Made by a program: the position numbers and the translations under genes. From NCBI GenBank assembly GCA_025924515.1, contig JAICIE010000023.1, positions 1-34,951 on the forward strand: 34,951 nucleotides of DNA, given 5' to 3'. Position 1 is the first letter of the stretch. The number at the start of each line of letters is the position of its first letter. The DNA comes from Jatrophihabitans sp. (GTDB taxonomy: Bacteria; Actinomycetota; Actinomycetes; Mycobacteriales; Jatrophihabitantaceae). The notes beneath the pieces are model-generated. The model was not told the DNA's origin and did no database searches. It worked only from the letters and a program-made list of their open reading frames with translations. Positions 7,082 to 14,228 of this stretch are shown here, in pieces.

Positions 7082-8194
7082 TCAGGTTTCCTTCGCAAAG
7101 CGCAGGACCGCTTGCAGGACGTGACGGCGCCGAGCCGCCAGGCCGGTGAGGAATGCCGGTCCGTCCTCGAAGTCGACGAGATCGGTGACGAGGTGGCGGC
7201 GGATGTCGGCGCCGCGCGCACGCAGCAGGTCCAGGGTCGCCGCAGCCAGCGCCTGCCGCGGCCAGGTGTCTGCCATGCCGCGCGGGACCCGGGCGATCTG
7301 GGCGCAGATCACGGCGAGGCCGTTGTGGTGGAACTCCTCGCCGAAGCGGACGTTCGGCGCCGCGCCCTGGTAGAAGGCAAGGTCGACGACGGCTCCCTGC
7401 GGTCGCAGCGATTTCAACGCGGTGGCCAGTGACGTGTCGTGGCCGCGGCACTGCAGCGCGAGATCCGCCCCATGGTCGCCGCGACCGTGGTGCCAGCGGC
7501 GCTTGACTTCGAGCCAGCCGTCGCCGTCCTCGTCGGCAACCGTCGACAGTCCCAGCGCCTGGGCCACCGTGCGCCGCTCGGCGGACGGTTCGGCCACCAG
7601 GACGTCCGCGGCTCCGTGCAGGACGGCCAGCAGCGCCGTGAGGATCCCGATCACGCCGGCGCCGGTGACGAGCACCGCCTTGCCGCGAACGCCGGCGGCG
7701 AGATCGGCGGCGGGGCCGGCCGACGCGGCGGCAGCGTGCAGGAGGCCGTTGACGCAGATCGGGCCGAGCTGGGCGAGATAGATGCCGAGGAGCGGGTCGA
7801 GGTCGTCGGGGATCGGGACGACGACCGCGTCGGCGGGATCGACGCAGCGGCCGGTCTGGTGTCCGTAGGCGGTCGCGATCAGGGCGCCCTCGGCGAGCGA
7901 GGCGGTACGGCTCTCGGTGACCCGGGCGACCTCCATGTAGCCGAGCCCGCGGAGCGGATACCCGGCGACCGGCAGGCCGGCGCCGAACGACCGCAGCTCG
8001 CGGTCCCACCCGACCTGATGATGCGGGTCGGTGCCGCGGACGAGCGCGACCTCGGTTCCGGCACTGATTCCGCTCCACTCCGTGCGCACCCAGGCCTGGC
8101 CGCGCCCGGGCTCGGGTTCGGCAACGTCGACAAGTGCCGGGCGGTACGGCGCCTCCACCCCGATGGAGCGGACGGGCCGTCCTGGGGATATCAC
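7082..8194 (-). CDS. MDR-superfamily alcohol dehydrogenase-like oxidoreductase, apparently lacking the usual catalytic zinc Cys
   Basis: This 370-residue medium-chain dehydrogenase has a GroES-like N-terminal part with EWSGISAGTEVALVRG (residues ~39-54). In zinc enzymes a Cys stands in this strand; the SAGTE form is typical of the BchC/bi-domain group without it. The NAD(P)-binding motif is VLVTGAGVIG (residues 174-183) and a late FHHNGLAVICAQI segment follows. Its GTG start overlaps the stop of the Gfo/Idh gene in a GTGA, so the two are translationally coupled, and two bases separate it from the GT4 gene. It should oxidise or reduce a sugar or cyclitol hydroxyl with NAD(P). In many polysaccharide clusters a single protein combines this MDR domain with a Gfo/Idh domain; here they are separate genes. 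Confidence 0.85.
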   Translation of the reverse strand: MISPGRPVRSIGVEAPYRPALVDVAEPEPGRGQAWVRTEWSGISAGTEVALVRGTDPHHQVGWDRELRSFGAGLPVAGYPLRGLGYMEVARVTESRTASLAEGALIATAYGHQTGRCVDPADAVVVPIPDDLDPLLGIYLAQLGPICVNGLLHAAAASAGPAADLAAGVRGKAVLVTGAGVIGILTALLAVLHGAADVLVAEPSAERRTVAQALGLSTVADEDGDGWLEVKRRWHHGRGDHGADLALQCRGHDTSLATALKSLRPQGAVVDLAFYQGAAPNVRFGEEFHHNGLAVICAQIARVPRGMADTWPRQALAAATLDLLRARGADIRRHLVTDLVDFEDGPAFLTGLAARRRHVLQAVLRFAKET

Positions 8195-9198
8195 CGCGCG
8201 GCGGGAAGGGCGAGCAGCGGGGCGTCGTTCGCAGCGGCCGCCGCGACCGCGGTCACCAGTCGGTGCGTGCGCAGCGCCTCGGCGTACGGGGCGCGGATCG
8301 AGTCGGATTCCCCGCGGACTGCGGCCACGAAGACCCGGTCCTCGGCGAGCAGCGGGTCCTCCCGTCGCTGGATCGTGCGCTCACCGTCGGCGTCGGAGAG
8401 CACGAGCTGGTGCTCGGTCAGACAGAGCGCCAGTCCCGGCGCAGCGATCTCCAGGCCGATGCGAAAGCCCCGCGGCAGCAGGCAGCTGTTCGAGAAGGTA
8501 CCGACGGCTCCGGTGTCGAATCGCAGCGAAGCTGTGCAGGCGTGCAGGATGTCGCCGGGCCCGTCCGGCGAGCGCGAGCCGAGGACGTACCCGCCGGCGA
8601 CCTCGCCGACCAGGACCCGGGCCAGGTCGAACAGGTGAGTGGCCTGCTCGACCGTCTGCCCCCCGGACTGCTGTTGGCGGGCCCACCAATCGACCCGGGG
8701 AGCCTTGTCCAGCCAGGCTCCGAGCGCCATCACCGCGGGCCGGTCCGCGAGCAGATCGCGGGCCCGATCGACGGTGTCGAGATAGCGCCAGTGATAGCCG
8801 ACTGCGGTGACGAGGCCGGTCCGCTCGATCTCGGCGGCGAGCTGCTCGGCGGTCTCCAGGTCGGCCGCCAGCGGTTTCTCGACGAAGATCGGCAATTTCC
8901 GCTCGATGGCCGCCTGCTCGATGGCGCCATGCTGGTACGGCGGAACGCAGACGTACAGGGCGTCGAGTTCCTCGCTTTCCAGCAGGTGTTCCCAGCTCTC
9001 GTAGGTCCGCGCGCCGGTCAGCTCGGCGAGCCGCTGGGCACGGTCGATCCGTGGATCAGCCACTGCGCATACCCGGACCCCGTCCTGCGCGCTGAGCGAC
9101 TCGGCATGTCGGCCGCCGATGAATCCGGCACCCAGCAGCCCGACGCGAAGGGTCACCAGGCGCCCCGTACCGGACCGCTGCCGTGAGCTGGTGTCCAT
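8191..9198 (-). CDS. Gfo/Idh/MocA family oxidoreductase
   Basis: This protein has the Rossmann motif VGLLGAGFIGGRHAE (GAGFIG at residues 23-28), the DALYVCVPPYQHG strand and the catalytic-lysine motif FVEKPLA (EKP 107-109). The helix EQATHLFDLARVLVG (H188, D191) matches the family's GG...H..D element. Such enzymes oxidise or reduce sugars, amino sugars or inositols with NAD(P). The ATG at 9198 gives 335 residues; a GTG at 9156, 14 residues downstream, is the closer fit to the family N-terminus (TLRVGLLGAG), and neither has an obvious ribosome site. It is the first gene of the operon that continues with the MDR dehydrogenase and a GT4 enzyme. Confidence 0.88.
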   Translation of the reverse strand: MDTSSRQRSGTGRLVTLRVGLLGAGFIGGRHAESLSAQDGVRVCAVADPRIDRAQRLAELTGARTYESWEHLLESEELDALYVCVPPYQHGAIEQAAIERKLPIFVEKPLAADLETAEQLAAEIERTGLVTAVGYHWRYLDTVDRARDLLADRPAVMALGAWLDKAPRVDWWARQQQSGGQTVEQATHLFDLARVLVGEVAGGYVLGSRSPDGPGDILHACTASLRFDTGAVGTFSNSCLLPRGFRIGLEIAAPGLALCLTEHQLVLSDADGERTIQRREDPLLAEDRVFVAAVRGESDSIRAPYAEALRTHRLVTAVAAAAANDAPLLALPAAR

Positions 9199-9534
9199 TT
9201 CGCCGGGAACCGCACGAGGCGAGTTTATGGTCCTGCATTCGACGCGCGATCGAACGGGTGTGGGCGGTCAGCCCAGTTCCGCTGCCGGGCGGGTGCGCCG
9301 CGGAGCAGGCAAGCACAGAACCGGATGCTGCAGGATCGGACGGGACGACGAAATGGACATCGGGCTGCGTTCGCCGCGCCGATCCGGCAATCAGGAATCC
9401 GAAGAATCGCTCGCGGGCCGAGTGAGGGCCGTCACCGACGGTGAACCGCACCCACGCGCCCCACGTCTTCGGGTTGTCGGCGCGCCACCGAAGCAATGGG
9501 CTTCCCGGCCGCCGCTGACAAGGAGCGTGGATTC
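9199..9534. other. Intergenic region between divergent genes
   Basis: This 336-base gap should hold promoters for the sugar oxidoreductase operon and the lipoprotein. I see no secure promoter. On the minus strand, from 9496 downwards, about 80 codons have coding-like third positions (RWRADNPKTWGAWVRFTVG and following) but match nothing I recognise. They may be the remnant of a lost gene. Confidence 0.4.
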
Positions 9535-10098
9535 ATGAAACACAATTCGAAGGGTCTGCGGGCGGCACTTGCACTTACGGGCGCCGCGGCTGCGACGGCG
9601 CTCGCCCTGGCCGGCTGCGCAAGCTCGGGCAGCGGCGCGACCGCCGCGGCGGCACCGGCACACCAAGCGCATTCGTCAGCGACCCCGCAGGTGCGGATCG
9701 AGACTCGAAGTGGCTCCCTCGGCGTTCACTTGACCGACGCGTCCGGCAGATCGCTGTACATGTTCGGCTCGGACCGTCCGACCGCGTCTACCTGCGTCTC
9801 CGCGTGCGCGACCTACTGGCCCCCGCTGGCCGCGAAAAGCGGCGCGGTGTCGGTTGCCGGAGCCGCGAAGCGCGCGGATATCGGCACGGTCCGGCGCGCC
9901 GATGGCTCCACGCAGGACACCTACGCCGGGCACCCCTTGTACTACTACGTCGGCGATACCAAGGCCGGTCAGGCCAACGGTCAGGGCTTGACCGACTTCG
10001 GCGCCCGGTGGTCGCTGGTCACGCCGGCGGGCGAGCCCGTCGGCGCCGGCGGCTCATCCCCGACCTCCGGCTACGGCGCCGGTGGGCCGGCCTGGTGA
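9535..10098 (+). CDS. Secreted-repeat (PF03640-type) lipoprotein
   Basis: This 187-residue protein starts at an ATG with an AAGGAG ribosome site 9 bases upstream. It has a lysine-bearing signal peptide and a lipobox (LALAGC, Cys at about residue 27), so it should be lipid-anchored outside the membrane. After a Ala/Ser-rich linker there are two copies of the 'secreted repeat of unknown function': LGVHLTDASGRSLYMFGSDRPTASTC...CATYWPPL, and IGTVRRADGSTQDTYAGHPLYYYVGD ending in FGARWSLVTPAG. The Cys pair between the halves may form a disulfide. Function of the family is unknown, though members are often found near redox or envelope genes. The tail is Gly/Ser-rich. Confidence 0.88.
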   Translation: MKHNSKGLRAALALTGAAAATALALAGCASSGSGATAAAAPAHQAHSSATPQVRIETRSGSLGVHLTDASGRSLYMFGSDRPTASTCVSACATYWPPLAAKSGAVSVAGAAKRADIGTVRRADGSTQDTYAGHPLYYYVGDTKAGQANGQGLTDFGARWSLVTPAGEPVGAGGSSPTSGYGAGGPAW

Positions 10099-10377
10099 GC
10101 GATGTCGCCCGACCCCCGGGACGCCGGGCGTCATGCCGGCGCCGGAGCGGCGTGCGTCCGCTGTGAGGGAACCGCATCACTGAGGCTGTGCTGAGCCCAA
10201 CGACCCGATTTCACAGGACGTTAGGCACTGGCCCTGGGCGAGGGGCGCGTTCTCTGATGACCTCGTCGAGCGGGTCGCGCCGTGCTGATGCGGCCCGTAC
10301 GGCAGCCGAACAGGAATCCTGGCTCACGCGACCGGCGGAGGGGTGGGTCGGCAGCGGACCGACGGGGAGGTGCGCCG
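10099..10377. other. Intergenic region before the membrane protein/PAP2 pair
   Basis: A GC-rich inverted repeat (CGCCCG at 10106-10111, CGGGCG at 10125-10130) lies just after the lipoprotein stop and could help end its transcript; no T-run follows. I see no gene in the gap. Confidence 0.35.
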
Positions 10378-11466
10378 ATGAGCACGAGCGTCGTACGGGA
10401 CCGCCGCCGCATACCGGGGCGGCAAGCGCTCGGGCCGTTGCTCTCCTTGGCCATCGTTGTGGCGGTCTTCTGGTTCTTCCTCCCGCAGTTCACCAGCGTC
10501 TCCGCGGTGTGGTCGTCGGTCACTTCCATGAACGGCGCCCTCTTGGCCCTGTTGTGTGTCACCGCCCTGTGGAACCTCGCCACCTATTGGCTGGTGATGG
10601 CCGCCACGATGCCCGGACTGACCTATCCGCAGGCGGCCGTCGTCACGGAGGCGACGACGGCCGTCTCGAACACCGTTCCAGCGGGCGGCGCCGTCGGGAT
10701 CGCGTTGAGTTACTCGATGTACTCGTCCTGGGGGTTCTCCCGCAATCGCAGCTCGGTGTCATTGCTGGTGTCGGGCGTCTGGAACAACTTCGCCAAGCTG
10801 GCCATGCCGGTCGCGGCGCTCGTCCTGCTGGCGTTCACCGGCGGTGGCGGCGGAAGCGCACGGATCGTCGCCGGCTGCCTGGGCGTCGCCGGACTCGCCG
10901 GCGCGGTCGTCATCTTCGGGCTGCTGCTGCGCAGCCGCGAGTCCGCGCACCGGATCGGGGTCGGCGCCGGCCGGGCCGCCTCCGCGGTTCTTCGCATCCT
11001 GCACCGCCCGGCGGTGTCGGGATGGGAGCGGGCAACCGTCAAATTCCGCGATCGGACCGTCCTTCTCCTGCGCGCTCGATGGCTGCGAATCAGCGTGACG
11101 ACCATCGTCAGCCACCTCTCCCTCTTCCTCGTCCTCCTGCTGTCCCTGCGCGCGGTCGGTGTGGCCGACAGCGAGGTTGCGTGGGCGGAGGCGCTCGCGG
11201 TCTTCGCCTTCGCGCGGCTCCTTACCGCGATTCCGCTGACGCCGGGTGGGCTCGGCGTCGTCGAGGTCGCCCTCATCACGGGCATGGCGGCGGCCGGAGG
11301 CGTTCGCGCGGAGGTCGCGGCGGGAGTGCTGGTGTTCCGCGCGCTGACCTACGTCCTGCCCATCCCGCTCGGCCTCGCGGCATATCTCTTCTGGCGTCGG
11401 AACACGTCGTGGCGCCGGCCGGTGAACAGCGCGCCGCGCACCGAGCTGGTTCCCGAATCGGCATGA
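10378..11466 (+). CDS. Lysylphosphatidylglycerol synthase TM-region (UPF0104)-like membrane protein
   Basis: This 362-residue polytopic protein starts at an ATG with a GGGGAGG ribosome site. The N-terminal strand of helices includes LGPLLSLAIVVAVFWFFLPQF, ALLALLCVTALWNLATYWLVMAA, and the family-typical TEATTAVSNTVPAGGAVGIALSY (residues ~82-104). It continues with VSGVWNNFAKLAMPVAALVLL and the conserved late segment TAIPLTPGGLGVVEVALITG, a hallmark of this family. Full MprF proteins flip aminoacylated lipids through this membrane part; this protein lacks the aminoacyl-transferase domain, so a lipid-flippase or transport-like role is an inference. Its stop codon overlaps the start of the PAP2 gene (ATGA), pointing to a joint role in lipid processing. 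Confidence 0.87.
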   Translation: MSTSVVRDRRRIPGRQALGPLLSLAIVVAVFWFFLPQFTSVSAVWSSVTSMNGALLALLCVTALWNLATYWLVMAATMPGLTYPQAAVVTEATTAVSNTVPAGGAVGIALSYSMYSSWGFSRNRSSVSLLVSGVWNNFAKLAMPVAALVLLAFTGGGGGSARIVAGCLGVAGLAGAVVIFGLLLRSRESAHRIGVGAGRAASAVLRILHRPAVSGWERATVKFRDRTVLLLRARWLRISVTTIVSHLSLFLVLLLSLRAVGVADSEVAWAEALAVFAFARLLTAIPLTPGGLGVVEVALITGMAAAGGVRAEVAAGVLVFRALTYVLPIPLGLAAYLFWRRNTSWRRPVNSAPRTELVPESA

Positions 11467-12152
11467 GGGGCACCCCGCTCGCGGGGGACGCCGAACGCGT
11501 AATCCGGGCACCGGCCGACGCACTGCTCGGGCTGGCCGGAGCGGCGATCTTCGTCCTCTGTGCGCTGCCGATTCATCGCACGTCCGCGAGCGGCGCGGAG
11601 ACGTCGGTTTTCCGTGCGATCAACGATCCCACCGTCGTGCCCTTCGTCGTCGTCTGGCCGTTCATGCAGCTGGGCAATTTCCTGGTGATTCCGGTTGCGG
11701 CATTTCTCGCCGCGGCTTTCCGGCGCTGGCGGTTGGCGATCGCTTCGGCCGTGGGCGGAATCACCGCCTACCTGGTCGCCGGCGACGTCGTGCGCCGGTT
11801 GATCGTGCGAGGGCGTCCGCTGGCACTGCTGAACGATGTCCACGTCCGCGGAGCTCCCGCGCACGGGCTCGGCTTTGTCTCCGGGCACGTCGCGGTCTCC
11901 ACGACGCTGGCCGTCGTCGCGTGGCCCTACTTGGGCCGGCGTCTACGGTCGGTCATCGCCGTGGTCCCGGTGCTCGTGGCGCTCGCGCGGGTCCACGTCG
12001 GTGCGCACATGCCGTTGGACGTGCTCGGCGGCGCCGCCTTGGGACTTCTGGTCGGCAGCGTGGTGCGCCTCGCTCTCGGACGGCCGGAGGCACTGAGGAA
12101 CCGTCCAGGCGACCACGACAGGGACGAGGTGGCGCGCGGGCGCCCGGAGTAG
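11463..12152 (+). CDS. PAP2-family membrane phosphatase
   Basis: This 229-residue membrane protein carries the three PAP2 motifs. Motif 1 is RRLIVRGRP (KX6RP form with Arg for Lys), motif 2 is FVSGHVAVS (SGH), and motif 3 is ARVHVGAHMPLDV (RX5HX3D). These make a pocket that removes phosphate from lipid phosphates such as phosphatidic acid, PGP or isoprenyl diphosphates at the outer membrane leaflet. Hydrophobic segments flank each motif. The ATG at 11463 overlaps the preceding gene's TGA, giving translational coupling with the LPG-synthase-TM-like protein. The last 25 residues are charged and hydrophilic. The lipid acted on cannot be read from the sequence. Confidence 0.9.
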   Translation: MRGTPLAGDAERVIRAPADALLGLAGAAIFVLCALPIHRTSASGAETSVFRAINDPTVVPFVVVWPFMQLGNFLVIPVAAFLAAAFRRWRLAIASAVGGITAYLVAGDVVRRLIVRGRPLALLNDVHVRGAPAHGLGFVSGHVAVSTTLAVVAWPYLGRRLRSVIAVVPVLVALARVHVGAHMPLDVLGGAALGLLVGSVVRLALGRPEALRNRPGDHDRDEVARGRPE

Positions 12153-12180
12153 CGTCGATCAACGGAGTGAAGGAGTCCAC

Positions 12181-12489
12181 ATGACCACGGGAGCCAGGAC
12201 GAGGACCAGCGGGCGGACAACGGACGATGCCGTCGCGGTGACCGAGGACGTCGCAGCCACCGGGCGCAACGGTGCCGGGACGCTGGGCAAGGTGATCACC
12301 GCGCCGGTGACGGTGCTCCGGGAGGTCGCCGACGACGTCGCCGGCGCCGCTCGCCGCCCAGACGCAGTCGTCTACTGGGGCGGGCTCGCGGCTCTCACCG
12401 CGCTCGGCGCCATCGAGCTGCCTGTGGCGGCTGCGATCGGCGTCGGAGTGGCCGTTGCCGGCGGAATCCGTTCCGCGCGCAGGGCCTAG
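12181..12489 (+). CDS. Small conserved membrane-associated protein of unknown function
   Basis: This 102-residue protein starts at an ATG with an AAGGAG ribosome site 7 bases ahead. A polar, Thr/Arg-rich N-terminal half is followed by a helix with VLREVADDVAGAARRPDAVVYWGG and then two hydrophobic segments (LAALTALGAIELPVAAAIGVGVAVAGG), ending in an Arg-rich tail. It resembles small actinobacterial proteins that are found in envelope neighbourhoods, but I cannot name the family. It follows the PAP2 gene by 28 bases in the same direction, so it may be part of that transcript. Confidence 0.75.
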   Translation: MTTGARTRTSGRTTDDAVAVTEDVAATGRNGAGTLGKVITAPVTVLREVADDVAGAARRPDAVVYWGGLAALTALGAIELPVAAAIGVGVAVAGGIRSARRA

Positions 12490-12500
12490 CCCTCCACGCC

Positions 12501-12521
12501 ACGGCGATCCGGCCGCGCCGT
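12501..12521. terminator. Candidate bidirectional hairpin terminator
   Basis: ACGGCG (12501-12506) and CGCCGT (12516-12521) form a 6-bp stem with a 9-base loop in the 40-base gap between two converging genes. It lacks a T-run, so the call is weak. Confidence 0.3.
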
Positions 12522-12529
12522 CGCGGTGA

Positions 12530-13450
12530 TCAGGCCGCGACGGATTCGCCGACGCACCGGGCCACTGAGCGCAGCGCCGCCAATACCGGCGCGAGGTGCG
12601 GAGCCAGCGCAGCTGCGGGTCGCATCAACAACTGGATGTTCCGACGTGGCGGCGCGGACGCAACCGGGCGGACGACCACAGAGGCCGGCGGGGTCGGCCG
12701 GGCAAGGCGCGGCACCAGTGCCACACCCAATCCTGCCCCGACGAGGCCGACCACGGCCGTCCAGTCGTCGGTGCAGTGCTCCACCAACGGCGCGAACCCG
12801 GCGGCGGAACACGCGGCGTTGGTGATCCGCCGGCAGGGGCTCTGCGGCGATCCGGCGATCCAGGCCTCGTCCTTCAGGTCGGCGAGCCGCAGCGCCGCGG
12901 AGTCCGCCAGCCGATGGTCCGCCGGGAGCGCCACGTCCATCACGTCTTCGAGCAACGGTTCGCCGACCGCCCCGCGCTCCTCGGCCGCCCTGCTGCCCGG
13001 ATAGGCCAGCCAGAGGGCCAGGTCGATGTCGCGCCGCATGAGGGCCGCGACGGCCTCGTCGCCGACCAGATCGAGCACACCGACCTGCAGGCCCGGTCGG
13101 TCCCGGCGCAGCCCGGCCAAGGCGGGAATGATCAGACCGTTTATCGCTGTGGGAAATGCGCCGATCGTCGCCACCCCGGCGTGCCCGTCAGCAAGCGCCG
13201 CAACGGCAGCCTCCGTTCGTTCCAACTCTCCGAAGACCGCCTCCGCGTGCCGCAGGAGGACGAGCCCGGCGCCGGTGAGGCGTATTCCGCGACCGTGCGG
13301 CTCGACGAGCCGCGTGCGGGTTTCCCGGCTCAGAGCCGCGAGGTTCTGCGAGACCGCAGACGGCGTCAGATGCAGCGCGGCGGCGGCAGCCGTCACCGTG
13401 CCACACCGGTGCAGTTCGCGAAGCACCGCCAGCCGGCGCACGTCAATCAT
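12530..13450 (-). CDS. LysR-family transcriptional regulator
   Basis: This 306-residue protein begins with a winged helix-turn-helix DNA-binding domain (residues ~3-60): RRLAVLRELHRCGTVTAAAAALHLTPSAVSQNLAALSRE, with the typical TPSAVSQ recognition helix. The remainder is a periplasmic-binding-protein-like ligand domain (VATIGAFPTAINGLIIPALAGLRRDRPGLQV ... GEPLLEDVMDVALPADHRLA ... LVGAGLGVALVPRLA). Ligand is unknown. It diverges from a small gene beginning at 13523; the 72-base gap contains a T6 run but no clear T-N11-A site. It may control that gene or a distant target. The opening ATG lies at 13450. Confidence 0.9.
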   Translation of the reverse strand: MIDVRRLAVLRELHRCGTVTAAAAALHLTPSAVSQNLAALSRETRTRLVEPHGRGIRLTGAGLVLLRHAEAVFGELERTEAAVAALADGHAGVATIGAFPTAINGLIIPALAGLRRDRPGLQVGVLDLVGDEAVAALMRRDIDLALWLAYPGSRAAEERGAVGEPLLEDVMDVALPADHRLADSAALRLADLKDEAWIAGSPQSPCRRITNAACSAAGFAPLVEHCTDDWTAVVGLVGAGLGVALVPRLARPTPPASVVVRPVASAPPRRNIQLLMRPAAALAPHLAPVLAALRSVARCVGESVAA

Positions 13451-13522
13451 GCAGGCACGCTAACAAGTCGCGGCGCTTTTTTGTAGATGGACTGTTCGGA
13501 CATCGAGGCCGATCATCGGCTC

Positions 13523-13930
13523 ATGGGTGCGCTGACCGCGATACTGATCATCGTCGTCGCCTTCGCCGTTTTGGCGGTGTTGTCCTGGAATTGGGGCACC
13601 GACAGCCGGACGGGTCGAGACTGGGAATGGCGTCCTGAGGAGAGCACACCGGCGTCGTCGGAAAGCCGACTGCGGCAACCCGCTCGGCTTCTCGAATCGG
13701 CGCGGCGACATCTCGCCGAGCAGGCTGAGATTCAGGAGCGACTCGCTTTGCTCGACCGACCGTGGGAGGAAACGTTCCTGCACTGGTCCGGCGATCCGAC
13801 CGACCCTCGGTTGCACGGCCAGATAACGCCGCCGCGCGACGGGCGTCGCCGCAGCGTGACACGCAGTGGCTGGTGCCCGGGATTACTGCGCGAGCGGGAT
13901 CGGAACGAACCGCGCTGCGGCTCACACTGA
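13523..13930 (+). CDS. Small single-pass membrane protein, unknown function
   Basis: This 135-residue protein opens with one hydrophobic segment (MGALTAILIIVVAFAVLAVLSW), then a charged, helical region (ARLLESARRHLAEQAEIQERLALLDRPWEE), and ends with a Trp/Pro/Arg-rich part containing LHGQITPPRDGRRRSVTRSGWCPG. The ATG at 13523 is preferred over an ATG at 13487 because the membrane segment begins right after it; no strong ribosome site is seen. The ordered layout and codon use suggest a real gene, but I do not recognise the family. It is divergent from the LysR gene. Confidence 0.5.
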   Translation: MGALTAILIIVVAFAVLAVLSWNWGTDSRTGRDWEWRPEESTPASSESRLRQPARLLESARRHLAEQAEIQERLALLDRPWEETFLHWSGDPTDPRLHGQITPPRDGRRRSVTRSGWCPGLLRERDRNEPRCGSH

Positions 13931-14228
13931 GCACAAACATCCGCCGAAACCCGCCGAATAGGTCGGGTAATTACGAAGGAACGGATCTCAGTCATACACA
14001 TCGCAGAACGGTCGGTGCCGCGAGCGAAAGAGGCCTTCGCCTTCTTGCCTGAGCGCAGCCTGAAGGTGTGCAATGGCCGGTGTCTCAGCGACCGTCAGCA
14101 AATTCGCCGGTGCCGACACCGATGTGGCGCTCCTCGGGTTCTGCCCGCGGGCGGAACGCTACGTCGACAATTGAGCGTTGCCCACGGCGGGCCTATTGCG
14201 GCTCTCCTCAGAGCGCGAGTTGTGCGAG
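13931..14228. other. Intergenic region with a 33-codon ORF
   Basis: This stretch lies ahead of the PAP2-like/kinase gene. It contains one small ORF at 14073-14174 (33 codons, starting MAGVSATVSKFAGADTDVAL) with a GAAGGTG element about 5 bases before its ATG. It could be a leader peptide or a remnant. No other gene is seen. Confidence 0.3.

Noticed and set aside
7080-8078. In-frame upstream extension of the GT4 gene that would give a 736-residue protein
   Set aside because: The extra sequence is the out-of-frame reading of the MDR dehydrogenase gene; the GT4 homology and a ribosome site place the start at 7079.
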